Part shown: positions 52,914 through 61,460 of the stretch, piece after piece | Numbering within the stretch: the stretch's first letter is position 1 | Layout: every line of letters starts with the position of its first letter | Assembly (NCBI RefSeq): GCF_000344155.1 | Contig: NZ_BAOQ01000025.1 | Span: forward strand, 1 to 64,000 | Origin: Gordonia paraffinivorans NBRC 108238 | Lineage (GTDB): Bacteria > Actinomycetota > Actinomycetes > Mycobacteriales > Mycobacteriaceae | Length of the DNA: 64,000 nt | Direction of reading: 5' to 3' | The notes under the pieces: generated by a model | What the model saw: only the letters and a program-made list of their open reading frames with translations | Database searches by the model: none | What the model was told of the DNA's origin: nothing | Translations under genes and position numbers: made by a program

Positions 52914-54091
52914 CAGTGGCCCCGGTGCCGAACCTGAACCCGGACAGCCGGGAACTTGTGGCTTCGATCTTCGAAGCCGTGGAGGGAATCTCGGCCGCCT
53001 TTCCGCGATCCCTGTTCTTGCAGCGTGCGCGTGATGGAGGGCATGCCCGGGAACTCTGGGATGCACTCGTCGCGGCGGATCTTCTCGCCATCGGAGTGCC
53101 GGAGAGCCTGGGAGGTGCGGGAGGTGGGCTCACTGGAACCACTGCCGTGATGGAGGCGCTGGCACGCAAAGGTATCCCGCCGCTCCAGTACAGTCTCACG
53201 ACCTTCTGCCGCGAGGCGATCCTGCGGCACGGATCGGAACAGCAGATCAAAGACCACGTCGTCACCAGCGTCACGGGCCGGCGCAAGATCTGCCTCGGGG
53301 TCACCGAGCCGGAGGCCGGCACGAATTCCTTCGCCGCGCGCACCTACGCGCGCAAGACGGCGGATGGCAGCTACCGGATCACCGGCCAGAAGGTCTTCAT
53401 ATCCGGCGCCGACGAGTCAGACCACATTCTGCTCTTGGCCAGGACCGCACCCCCGGGTGAACCCCTCAGCCGTAGAAGCGGTTTCGGGCTCTTCATTGTG
53501 GATCTGTCGCTGCCGGGTATCGAGCTCCGCCAGCTCGACATCGAGTGGTACGCCCCGGAGAACCAGTTCGAGGTGTTCTTCGACGACGTCGAGGTGCCTC
53601 AGGATGCGCTGATCGGAACAGAGGGGCTCGGATTCGATCACATCCTCTCCTGTCTGAACCAGGAACGAGTGACGGTAGCAGCCTGGGCTCTCGGCTTGGG
53701 GGAGTACGCGCTGCAGAAGGCGGTTGAGTACGCCAAGGTACGTGCACCATTCGGAACTCCGATCGGTACGCATCAAGCGGTTGCTCATCCGCTGGCGCTC
53801 GCCCGTGCTGAGATGGAGGCTGCGAGACAGGTCATGTACTCCGCTGCGGCGAGTTACGACAGTGGAGTCGATGCGGGTGACCAGGCGAATATGGCCAAGC
53901 TGCTCGGCAGCCGTGCGGCGCTCGCCGCCGTTGACAGCGCGATCCAGACTCATGGGGGTTCCGCATTCGTGTACGAGAGTGACGTGGTCACGATCTGGCC
54001 CATGGTGCGCATACTCCAGATCGCGCCTCTCAACAACGAATCGATCTTGAACTACATCAGCGAACGCGTCCTCGGGCTACCGCGAAGCTGA
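52910..54091 (+). CDS. Acyl-CoA dehydrogenase
   Basis: 393 aa. LGVTEPEAGTNSFAAR and YRITGQKVFISGADESD form the FAD/substrate region. LNQERVTVAAWALG gives a Glu at the isovaleryl-CoA dehydrogenase base position, while the C-terminal IYEGT motif is IAPLNNE, the same departure seen in the dehydrogenase at 45.5 kb. It ends ISERVLGLPRS. The substrate is unknown. Its start overlaps the hydratase stop by 4 nt and the flavin reductase follows within ~10 nt, so all are one transcript. Confidence 0.88.
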   Translation: MTVAPVPNLNPDSRELVASIFEAVEGISAAFPRSLFLQRARDGGHARELWDALVAADLLAIGVPESLGGAGGGLTGTTAVMEALARKGIPPLQYSLTTFCREAILRHGSEQQIKDHVVTSVTGRRKICLGVTEPEAGTNSFAARTYARKTADGSYRITGQKVFISGADESDHILLLARTAPPGEPLSRRSGFGLFIVDLSLPGIELRQLDIEWYAPENQFEVFFDDVEVPQDALIGTEGLGFDHILSCLNQERVTVAAWALGLGEYALQKAVEYAKVRAPFGTPIGTHQAVAHPLALARAEMEAARQVMYSAAASYDSGVDAGDQANMAKLLGSRAALAAVDSAIQTHGGSAFVYESDVVTIWPMVRILQIAPLNNESILNYISERVLGLPRS

Positions 54092-54101
54092 GATCGGAGT
54101 G

Positions 54102-54623
54102 ATGACGGTGATCGACGTAGACCTGATTCCGGAGCGCGCGACCGTCCTGCGTCGTGCGTTCGGGTGTTTCCCGACGGGGGTCGCGGCGGTGTGTTCGGAG
54201 GCAGAATCGGGCCCCGTGGGCATGGCGGTGAGTTCGTTCACCTCGGTGTCGCTCGAACCTCCTCTGCTCTCTGTTTGCATGCAGAACACATCGACGACGT
54301 GGCCGATCCTTCGTCGCCAGCCCCGGTTGGGTCTCAGCGTGCTGGCCGAGGATCAGGCCGGGGCGGGAAGGAAGCTATCTCTCAAGAGTGGAGATCGCTT
54401 TGCCGGCACCGCCTGGCAGGCCACTGACGACGGCGCCCTGTTCGTGCTTGGGTCTGCAGCTTGGTTCGACTGCTCGATACATGCTGAGATCGAAGCGGGT
54501 GACCACACTCTGGTACTGCTACGAATCCACAGCGTGCAGACGGAAACGGGGATGTCTCCATTGGTGTTCCACGGGAGTCGGTTCCGCCGGTTGCACGATA
54601 TGGAGTTGGTGGAGGAGCCATGA
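54102..54623 (+). CDS. Flavin reductase (HpaC/HsaB-like)
   Basis: A 173-aa protein of the flavin reductase-like family: RRAFGCFPTGVAAV at the start, GMAVSSFTSVSLEPPLLSVCMQ in the FMN-binding part, and a GDHTLVLLRIHS-type end. It supplies reduced FMN/FAD to a two-component monooxygenase using NAD(P)H. No oxygenase is in the same operon, but a luciferase-like monooxygenase lies 8 kb on. The start is ambiguous among GTG 54099, ATG 54102 and GTG 54108; GGAG at 54096-54099 best suits 54108. The stop overlaps the next gene by 4 nt. Confidence 0.85.
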   Translation: MTVIDVDLIPERATVLRRAFGCFPTGVAAVCSEAESGPVGMAVSSFTSVSLEPPLLSVCMQNTSTTWPILRRQPRLGLSVLAEDQAGAGRKLSLKSGDRFAGTAWQATDDGALFVLGSAAWFDCSIHAEIEAGDHTLVLLRIHSVQTETGMSPLVFHGSRFRRLHDMELVEEP

Positions 54624-55726
54624 CACCTGATGGTGCCGGTTCGGGCGCGACGTACAGGGCGATGCGCGTCCGGCGAGCTGTCCGCGCACTGGCGTCGGGG
54701 TCGCCCGTGGTGGTCGTCGACGATCGTGACCCGAGCCGGGTGTACGGGAATCTGGTTCTCGCCGCTGGTTGTGCAAACTCGGCGAACTCGGCCTTCATGG
54801 TACGGCACACGTCGGGATTCCTGTGCGTTGCGTTGCCGGGCGCAGAGTGTGATCGTCTCGATCTTCCGGTAATGCAAGGCGTTGATGAGTTCGGCAGTCC
54901 CGAGGTGCCGGCGTGTGTGACTGTTGACGCGGTGGAAGGCGTGACAACTGGCATCTCAGCCAGCGACCGAGCTCGCACCGCGTCGATGCTCGCCGACGCG
55001 GCAAGTCGGCCGGAGGACTTCACGAGACCAGGACATGTCGTACCTGTCCGAGTCGCGGACGCAGGACTGCTCCAACGGGACGGCATCGGTGAGGTGGCCA
55101 CGCACTTGATCGCGGCCGCGGGGCATCGTCCGGCAGCGTTATTCGCAACGCTGGTGGGGGACGGTATCAGTGGTTCGGACCTACCCCACCGCGGAGAGTT
55201 GGAAGCCTTCGCTACCGCCCATCGGCTTCAGATCGTGACAGTCACCGACGTCCGTGACGACTTCTTCAGCACCGGCGCACTCGTCGAGCGGTGCAGCCTG
55301 GCGGAACTGCCGCCGCATCAAGTCGTGGGATACCGGCGAATCGGTGCCTCGACAATGCATTTGGCCACAGTCGTCGGGTCGGCTGCGGGGGCGAAGGATG
55401 TGTATCTCTACGTGCACCGTGATCCCGCGGCCGACCCGGGTAGGTCAGGTGAAGCGCGGGTGCGGCTTGCTCGCGCGGAGGCAATGGTCGCTGCTGCGAG
55501 GAAGGGCGTCATCGTGCGGCTACTCGGCGATGACGCGATGGCCGGCCTGGTCTCGTCGGCGCTCGTCGGGGCGATCGTCGACGACCTCGGCGTCGAGTCG
55601 GTATGTCTGCTGCACAATGACATCGATGATCACCGAGCACTGCAATCGCGGGGCATCGAGGTCTGCAATCCCGGAGCAGCGTACGAGACTTCCACATGGT
55701 CGGAACGACTCGAAGTCGGAGCCTGA
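54620..55726 (+). CDS. RibBA-like protein with lost catalytic motifs
   Basis: A 368-aa homologue of bifunctional RibBA. The RibB half (1-205) is recognisable from VVVVDDRD, AFMVRHTSGFLCVALPG, VTVDAVEGVTTGISASDRA and FTRPGHVVPVRVAD. However, the metal-binding DRENEGDL is DPSRVYGNL, and the GHTEA segment is DGIGEVA. The RibA half keeps VVGYRRIGAS and ALVGAIVDDLGVESVCLL but has no zinc-binding CxSG...RCDCG motif. So neither dihydroxybutanone-phosphate synthase nor GTP cyclohydrolase II activity is expected. It overlaps the flavin reductase gene by 4 nt, which suggests a role in flavin binding or delivery. It could also be a decaying duplicate, although its frame is intact. Confidence 0.8.
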   Translation: MTPDGAGSGATYRAMRVRRAVRALASGSPVVVVDDRDPSRVYGNLVLAAGCANSANSAFMVRHTSGFLCVALPGAECDRLDLPVMQGVDEFGSPEVPACVTVDAVEGVTTGISASDRARTASMLADAASRPEDFTRPGHVVPVRVADAGLLQRDGIGEVATHLIAAAGHRPAALFATLVGDGISGSDLPHRGELEAFATAHRLQIVTVTDVRDDFFSTGALVERCSLAELPPHQVVGYRRIGASTMHLATVVGSAAGAKDVYLYVHRDPAADPGRSGEARVRLARAEAMVAAARKGVIVRLLGDDAMAGLVSSALVGAIVDDLGVESVCLLHNDIDDHRALQSRGIEVCNPGAAYETSTWSERLEVGA

Positions 55727-55743
55727 CAAAAAGTCGTCCTGTC

Positions 55744-55785
55744 GCGCGGCGTCCTCGTCCGAACATTCGGACGAGGACGCCGCGC
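55744..55785. terminator. Bidirectional terminator
   Basis: A 20-bp perfect inverted repeat (arms 55744-55763 and 55766-55785, core GGCGTCCTCGTCCGAA) between the RibBA-like gene (+) and the convergent ABM gene (-). In RNA the innermost pairs would open to a small loop. Confidence 0.75.
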
Positions 55786-55813
55786 ATCGGCGGTGGAACG
55801 ACGGATCAGTCGT

Positions 55814-56146
55814 TCACAGTGCACCCAGTTTCGGGTCGCCAGCGGGGATTGGCTTCAGGACGGTGACATCGAGCGGCTCGGCAAGAAGATCGCCGACTGC
55901 AGCGGTGAGATCGGCGAAGGCCTTGCCGGATCCATGCATCTGCAACTCCTCCGCAGAGGCCCACTTCTCGATGATCACGATTCCCTCTCGGCCGCGGATG
56001 CTTTCGTGGGCCGCGTATAGCTCGCACCCACGGTCGTCCGCATGGGTGGCGGCAACAGCGTTGCGGACGGCGGCTTCAACCTCATCACGCTTACCTGGCC
56101 TCGGGACGAAAACGGCAACGACCACAACTGGCTGGGTATCGGGCAT
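55814..56146 (-). CDS. Antibiotic biosynthesis monooxygenase (ABM) domain protein
   Basis: A 110-aa ferredoxin-like fold of the ABM family: VVVVAVFVPRPGKRDEVEAAV, then GCELYAAHESI and IVIIEKWASAEELQMHG. Such dimers include cofactor-free quinol monooxygenases and heme-degrading enzymes; many have unknown roles. ATG 56146 with GAGG upstream gives the normal family length; the longer frame adds an unrelated N-terminus. It is the only - strand gene in this part and has a copy of the 17-bp repeat 66 nt upstream, which ties it to the same control. Confidence 0.8.
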   Translation of the reverse strand: MPDTQPVVVVAVFVPRPGKRDEVEAAVRNAVAATHADDRGCELYAAHESIRGREGIVIIEKWASAEELQMHGSGKAFADLTAAVGDLLAEPLDVTVLKPIPAGDPKLGAL

Positions 56147-56211
56147 GTGGATCCTCACGGGAGAAGGGTGTATCGGACGGGTCGAGCATAGGGGCGCACG
56201 CCGAGGAGACG

Positions 56212-56228
56212 TGTCCCAAAACGCGCCA
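56212..56228. promoter_or_regulatory. 17-bp inverted repeat, copy D (operator candidate)
   Basis: TGTCCCAAAACGCGCCA on the + strand. Its reverse complement ends TTTTGGGACA and matches copy B at 12 of 17 positions. It lies upstream of the ABM gene on the - strand. Confidence 0.4.
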
Positions 56229-56309
56229 GGCACCCTGTCGGTTGGAGCAACAGTTCTCGGCCGTGAGCCTGTCAACGATTGCTGATCTGACGGTCAGACA
56301 TGATGTTTC

Positions 56310-56700
56310 ATCTCTCATAGTGGTGGATGTGATGGTCGTGTGGCCGCCTGCGGGAGCGTGGCGCGGTTCGTTGGCGGTCGGCACACGCTGAGAATCTGCG
56401 CGGGTGGCGTGGTTTGCCGGACTGCGGGGTGGTCGGCGACGGGGATCTGGCCGTAGTGGAAGCGCACCCGCTGAAGGTCGGCGGTGGCGCCGGCTCCCAC
56501 CGAGTGCCCCCGACGTACCCGCGAGTGCTGCTGGCCCGACGTTGTGGGTATGGCGCGCGATCCCTGTGATCGGCACACTCTCACTGCTATGTAAACGGCG
56601 AATCTGCGCCTACTACGCACGTGAGGTCACCCTCCTGGCGAGACGGGGCAGGACTCACCCGTCGTCAGGGTCAGTTCCCGGCGTCGTCAACAGAGCCGTC
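56310..56700 (-). mobile_element. Second IS21-like remnant
   Basis: The - strand frame contains ATADLQRVRFHYGQIPVADHPAV, which fits the end of IS21 IstA (VTADLxRVxVxxxGxxVADHxR). The rest is degraded. It also carries the ~65-bp repeat shared with the 48.7-kb remnant. Together with the flanks it fills most of the 655-nt gap before the acyl-CoA ligase gene; no intact gene is present. Confidence 0.5.
56626..56691. repeat. Dispersed repeat, copy 2
   Basis: GTCACCCTCCTGGCGAGACG...GGCGTCGTCAAC, the diverged partner of the segment at 48717-48787, with a ~5-nt deletion and scattered substitutions. Confidence 0.6.
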
Positions 56701-56801
56701 CCGATATGCGACAACTCCTGGGGGCCATCTGAATTTAGCCTGCAGAAGATAGTCGGCCGGCGTGCGCCGGTTCGGGGATGGATCCGAGGAAGGCTTTGCA
56801 A

Positions 56802-58322
56802 GTGAACATAGCGAATGTCATCAGGCGGTCGGCGCGGCGCAACCCCGGCAAGGTGGCGATCCGCCATAACGACGCCGAATTGACCTATCAAGAGCTGATC
56901 GACAGGTCGTCGCGTTTCGCCTCATATCTCATTGAGCAGGGCGTTCGTCCGGGAGACCGAGTTGGCGTACTGATGCACAACCAACCGGAGTGGATCATCG
57001 CCATGCTGGGGATCTGGCAGGCCGGCGGAACCCTGGTGCCATACAACTACCTGTTCCACCCATCGGCGCTGCGGCACGCGACGCAAGATGCCGAGGTGCA
57101 GATGATCGTCAGTCCCGCGACCGATGTCGAGCGCCTCGGCGAGGCCCTTCGCGGACTGGCGATTGCGGGCCGGATCATCTCGGTCGGCGAGCATCCCGAT
57201 GCGTTGACCACCTGGGAATCGGTGCTGAAATCGCCCTCGGCGGCAACCGTCGTCCCACGCTTCGACACCGACGACGCAGTCCTGATGTACACCAGTGGCT
57301 CAACCGGCCAACCGAAGGGCGTACGGCAATCGCACCGCGGTATCGCCGCAGTGTGCGAGGCAGAGTGCGACATCTGGTCCATCGACGAAGACGATGAAGC
57401 GCTGGTCTGCACCCCCTTGTTCCACGTCGGTGGTCTCCAGCTGATCACGCTGCCGCTGCTGTTTACGGGCGGCACGGTGACACTCAGACGCTGGAATGCC
57501 CGTGAATGGCTCGCTGATGCAGCCCGGTACCAGCCGACGATCGTCGCCTTGGTTCCGGCCATGATGATCGACATCCTCAACGAATTGGGCGGTGAGACTT
57601 ATCCACTTCCGTCTGTTCGGGTATGCGCGATCGGCGGGTCGGCGTTGCCGTTGAGCCGGTTGAAGCAACTCACGGCGGCGACGGGGATCGTCGCCGCCAA
57701 CATCTACGGGCAGACCGAGCAGATGGGCCTCTCCATCACCGAGCCGCTGGACGAGGATCGGCGCGAAGGCAGCCTCGGAAAACCGTTGGAGCAGATCGTT
57801 GAGGTTCGGATCGTCTCCACCGATGCCGAGGATCTCGGCCGCGACGTGCGGATCGGGGAGACAGGAGAGTTGTGGGTTCGCGGCGACACCGTGACCCCTG
57901 GTTACTGGCGGCTCGACGAGCTCAACGACGCCAAGTTCGTCGACGGCTGGTTTCGGACCAGCGACCTCGTTCGAGCGGACCGGGACGGCTATCTCTACTA
58001 CGTCGACCGTGCTGACGACATGATCATCAGCGGGGGCGAGAACGTGTACCCGCAAATGGTGGAAGGCCACCTCGCCGCATGCCCGCTGATCGCCGAGGTT
58101 GCGGTGATCGGAACTCCGCACGAACGCCTGTCGCAGCAGGTAACAGCCATCGTGGTGCCCACCAAACCCGGTGTCACAGCTGACGATATCGCAGCGTATT
58201 GCGAGTCGAACCCGAACTTGCGCGGTCTTCAGCGGCCTCGGCGCATCGAGATCGTCGACACGATTCCGAGGACGGCCACGAACAAGGTCGATCGACCACT
58301 GCTCAAGCGTTCGTTCCAGTAG
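56802..58322 (+). CDS. Acyl-CoA synthetase (AMP-forming)
   Basis: A 506-aa ANL-superfamily ligase. LMYTSGSTGQPKG (TSGSTG at 164-169) binds ATP; CTPLFHVGGLQ, ANIYGQTEQMG and GWFRTSDLVRADRDGYLYYVDR follow; DDMIISGGENVYPQMVE is the hinge, and the C-terminal lysine lies in RTATNKVDRPLLK. It activates a carboxylic acid as its CoA ester and is the likely entry step to the beta-oxidation genes here. GTG 56802 is preferred because GAGGAAGG lies eight nt upstream; ATG 56778 lacks a site. Confidence 0.9.
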   Translation: MNIANVIRRSARRNPGKVAIRHNDAELTYQELIDRSSRFASYLIEQGVRPGDRVGVLMHNQPEWIIAMLGIWQAGGTLVPYNYLFHPSALRHATQDAEVQMIVSPATDVERLGEALRGLAIAGRIISVGEHPDALTTWESVLKSPSAATVVPRFDTDDAVLMYTSGSTGQPKGVRQSHRGIAAVCEAECDIWSIDEDDEALVCTPLFHVGGLQLITLPLLFTGGTVTLRRWNAREWLADAARYQPTIVALVPAMMIDILNELGGETYPLPSVRVCAIGGSALPLSRLKQLTAATGIVAANIYGQTEQMGLSITEPLDEDRREGSLGKPLEQIVEVRIVSTDAEDLGRDVRIGETGELWVRGDTVTPGYWRLDELNDAKFVDGWFRTSDLVRADRDGYLYYVDRADDMIISGGENVYPQMVEGHLAACPLIAEVAVIGTPHERLSQQVTAIVVPTKPGVTADDIAAYCESNPNLRGLQRPRRIEIVDTIPRTATNKVDRPLLKRSFQ

Positions 58323-58421
58323 GGACGACCGACAACACTTCAAGACGGCGTCTGAGTGGGCGGCATAGGTGTCCCTGCCCTGCCGTCGTGTCCTGCACAC
58401 AGAGTTAGGGAGGACGTCAGA

Positions 58422-59153
58422 ATGGACCTCGACCTGTCCGGGAAGGTCGCACTCGTCACCGGCGGTAGCTCGGGAATCGGCGCCGCCAGCGCGCGCATGC
58501 TCAAACATCTCGGCGCTCGAGTCGCATTGGCCGACATTCGCGAACCCGACGCCGCCGCATTGGGCGTTGGCGATTCTCTGACAGTGACCGTGGATGTCAC
58601 ACAACCAGCGCAGGTCGACAATATGGTCGACCAGGTCATCGATCGCTACGGAGCCCTAGACATAGCCGTCAACTGCGCTGGTGTCGGAATGCCGGTGAAG
58701 GCCCCCGTCGGGGAGACGGAGATCGCGGAATGGCGCCGACTGCTGTCGGTCAACCTCGACGGTAGCTTTCTGTGCATGAAGTCGGAGCTGGCGGTCATGC
58801 AGGCTGGTGCCAGCATCGTCAACGTTGCTTCGGTGACCGCCCTGGTGGGCGTCGAGGGGGCCAGTCCGTATTCGTCGGCCAAGCACGGGCTCATCGGTCT
58901 GACCAAGACTGCCGCGCTTGACTACGCGTCTGCCGGCATCCGGGTGAACGCCGTAGCCCCAGGGTTCATCGACACCCCTCTTCTACGCGATCCCGACGAG
59001 CAGACTCGACGCCGCCTCTCCGAGGCCCACCCTCTCGGACGGCTCGGGACGGCGGACGAGGTTGCGTCTGCTATCTGCTTCCTCGCAGCGCCGGCCGCCT
59101 CGTTCATCACCGGCTCGGTGCTCGTCGTCGACGGCGGTTACGTCGCGCGTTAG
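58422..59153 (+). CDS. SDR oxidoreductase
   Basis: 243 aa. TGGSSGIG at residues 13-20, Asp after strand 2 (ADIRE; NAD+ likely), NCAG at 84-87, Ser137, Tyr150 and Lys154, and tail VDGGYVAR. The loop after the active site (VAPGFIDTPLL) is ordinary. It follows the acyl-CoA ligase gene by 99 nt with GGGAGG just upstream of ATG 58422, and precedes a MaoC hydratase. It probably acts as a 3-hydroxyacyl-CoA dehydrogenase or on a ring alcohol. Confidence 0.87.
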   Translation: MDLDLSGKVALVTGGSSGIGAASARMLKHLGARVALADIREPDAAALGVGDSLTVTVDVTQPAQVDNMVDQVIDRYGALDIAVNCAGVGMPVKAPVGETEIAEWRRLLSVNLDGSFLCMKSELAVMQAGASIVNVASVTALVGVEGASPYSSAKHGLIGLTKTAALDYASAGIRVNAVAPGFIDTPLLRDPDEQTRRRLSEAHPLGRLGTADEVASAICFLAAPAASFITGSVLVVDGGYVAR

Positions 59154-59193
59154 GCACAGGCAAGTCCATCTGACAGAAGGGAAGACAGCCGCC

Positions 59194-59649
59194 ATGAGCA
59201 CTATTGTCGAGTCGCCGGCGCACCTTGTCGATCTAGTGGGCAGGTCGCTGGGTGAGACACGATGGCGTGAGGTCACTCAGGTCCAGGTCAATACTTTCGG
59301 CGCGGTTACCGGTGACGAGCAATGGATACACGTTGACGTCGAACGAGCGAACGCAGGTCCGTTCGGGCGTCCCATCGCGCACGGCTATCTGACCCTGTCC
59401 TTTGTCGGGCCGTTGTTCGCCGAGCTCCTCGAGGTCCACGGTGCCCAGATGGTGGTCAACTACGGCCTCGACCGTGTCCGATTTCCAGCCGCGGTAGGGG
59501 TAGGAGCGCGGATCCGGCTGTCTGCGAGCGTGGCCGAGGTTACCGAGGTCGAGGGTGGCGTTCAGTTGGTCGGCGACGCCGTCGTCGAGATCGAGGGTTC
59601 GGCCAAACCCGCGTGTGTGGCGCGTCCGGTCTACCGCTATTACTACTGA
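59194..59649 (+). CDS. MaoC-like (R)-enoyl-CoA hydratase
   Basis: A 151-aa single hotdog-domain hydratase. VTGDEQWIHVDVERA is the active-site motif (Asp and His of the DxxxIH pattern) and GRPIAHGYLTLSFVGPL is the substrate-helix signature of NodN/MaoC proteins. It should hydrate a 2-enoyl-CoA. AGAAGGGAAG is upstream of ATG 59194. It is the last gene of the ligase-SDR-hydratase unit. Confidence 0.88.
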   Translation: MSTIVESPAHLVDLVGRSLGETRWREVTQVQVNTFGAVTGDEQWIHVDVERANAGPFGRPIAHGYLTLSFVGPLFAELLEVHGAQMVVNYGLDRVRFPAAVGVGARIRLSASVAEVTEVEGGVQLVGDAVVEIEGSAKPACVARPVYRYYY

Positions 59650-59717
59650 TCGGGCCTCTGGGCCTGAGACTTCGTTGGTGGCTGACACCTTGACCTGCCT
59701 CACCTGTTGGGTTCGAG

Positions 59718-59860
59718 TCATGGTGGCCAACTGTCGCTGGTGAGGGCGGCGTTGCCGAAGAATGATTCGTACTCGATCGGGGCGGTGACTCGGCGTTGAA
59801 GTGGCGGCGTAGGCGGTTGTGGAAGACCTCGAGGTAGTCGCCGGTCGACCAAGACGCCCC
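59718..59860 (-). mobile_element. IS3-family orfB 3' fragment
   Basis: The - strand reads TGDYLEVFHNRLRRH, then, in a shifted frame, RRVTAPIEYESFFGNAAL and a stop. This is the end of the IS3 OrfB integrase (YIEVFYNRRRRHS...TPIEYES). A short deletion at the shift and absence of the rest of OrfB show it is dead. Confidence 0.7.
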
Positions 59861-59931
59861 AATCACTTCTGTGGATCGCATACTTCTCCGAAACCCCATG
59901 AGGTGAGCAGGGTTTGGTGATCGGCACGAAC

Positions 59932-59960
59932 GATGCCGCCGGGCGCAGCCCGGCGGCATC
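59932..59960. terminator. Strong hairpin
   Basis: A 13-bp perfect stem (GATGCCGCCGGGC / GCCCGGCGGCATC) with a GCA loop, followed by ATATGGTTATG. It lies in the ~630-nt gene-free gap between the MaoC gene and the IS256-type transposase. Confidence 0.6.
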
Positions 59961-60277
59961 ATATGGTTATGTCCAACGCATCGACCACCGGTGTGACATC
60001 GGCCTTCGAGTCGGTCGACCAGCCTGCGATTCGCACGACTGAAACGCATCGAGCACTGTGCAGCAGTACGGACAGGGACTGCTGGACGGATGCGTGATAG
60101 TCGACTTGTCATGCCGCGGCATCGGCGGTGTGGATCGGGTAAGTCCCCTGTGGTGGTGGGGTTTCGGGGCTGAGGTGAGCCGCTGCTGAGCGTGTCGGTG
60201 ACCTTGTTGAGGTGGGCCATCGCGTAGTGGTCGATGAGTTACCTCTCACAGTGACTCACAGAAGGACACACCACACG
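59961..60277. other. Gene-free stretch before the transposase
   Basis: No gene seen. It probably includes the left end of the IS256-type element, but I could not fix its terminal inverted repeat because the right end is missing. Confidence 0.35.
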
Positions 60278-61288
60278 ATGACCCAGGACCATTCTGCCTT
60301 GCTCGCACAGCTTGATGCACTGACCGCCGCTGATTCCGGGGCGGTGTTCGCCGAGTTGATCCGAGCGGGCCTGCAAGCACTGATCGAGGCCGAGGCCGAG
60401 GCCGCTCAGAAGATCGGCGCCGGTCGATATGAGCGTTCCGCGGAACGCGCCACCCACCGCAACGGCCACCGATCCAAGACCGTGTCGACGACCTCGGGTG
60501 ATGGGGAAGTCAAGATCCCTAAGTTGCGGTCCGGGTCATTCTTCCCCTCGCTGTTGGAACGACGCCGTCGCATCGACAAAGCCCTGCACGCGGTGGTGAT
60601 GGAGGCCTACGTGCACGGTGTATCGACCCGCAGCGTCGATGACCTCGTGGGCGCCCTCGGCGTCTCGGCCGGGATCTCCACATCCGAGGTGTCACGTATC
60701 TGCGTGGGCCTGGACAAGGAGATCTCGGTGTTCCAGGAGCGGCCGTTGACCCACACCGAGTTCCCGTACGTGTTCGCCGATGCCACGTTCTGCAAGGTGC
60801 GGGTCGGCGCCCACGTCGTCTCCCAGACCCTTGTCGTGGCCACTGGGGTGTCGATGGACGGAACTCGCGAGGTGCTAGGTACCGCGGTCGGCGAAAGCGA
60901 GTCGTTCGAGTTCTGGCGGAAGTTCCTCGCCTCACTCAAAGCACGCGGCCTCGCGGGGGTGCATCTGGTGATCTCCGATACCCATGCAGGGTTGAAAGAA
61001 GCAGTGGCCCAACAGTTTACCTGCTCATCGTGGCAGCGTTGCCGGTTGCATTTCATGCGGAACCTACATGGCGCGGTCTCGACCAAACAAGCGCCGGTGG
61101 TGACCGCTGCGGTCAAGACCATTTTTGCCCACACCGAGCCGGCCGAGGTTGCCGCGCAGTGGGGGCCTTTTCTCCGGCTGGCCACCGCCGTGGTGATCGA
61201 AGCCCACGACGATGGCCACCATCCCACGGGGCACTGCCATGCGATCTGCGATCGGGATGAACGACGCAGCCGGAAACGGCCACTGTGA
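60278..61288 (+). pseudogene. IS256-family transposase, 3' truncated
   Basis: 336 aa from ATG 60278 (complete IS256 transposases are ~400-420 aa). The N-terminal part is intact: AERATHRNGHRSKTVST, YVHGVSTRSVDDLV, the first catalytic Asp in FADATFCKVR and the second in ISDTHAGLKEAV, and the CxxxC/H-like WQRCRLHFMRN motif. Homology ends about 61160 (AAQWGPF), and a run of unrelated residues follows to a stop. The segment with the third catalytic residue (NPLERLN Glu) is missing, so transposition is not expected. It reads like a recombination or deletion joint. Confidence 0.85.
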
Positions 61289-61460
61289 CGGGACACTCTG
61301 TGCAGATCCGCCGCGCGGTACGCGGGCAGTCAGCTCGCGATTGGTGACAGGGTTGGACGACGATCGGTGGTGAGCCCGGCGGGAGAACTCGAGGACCCGA
61401 CATGACACCTCCGCGGGCATCCCACGACGACTGGACCACACTGGAGGGCTCACGTCCGAA

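Noticed and set aside
61289..61460. - strand stretch SQWPFPAASFIPI...AIVVGFDHH past the transposase
   Set aside because: Protein-like over ~30 residues but overlaps the altered transposase end, has no start and no family signature.
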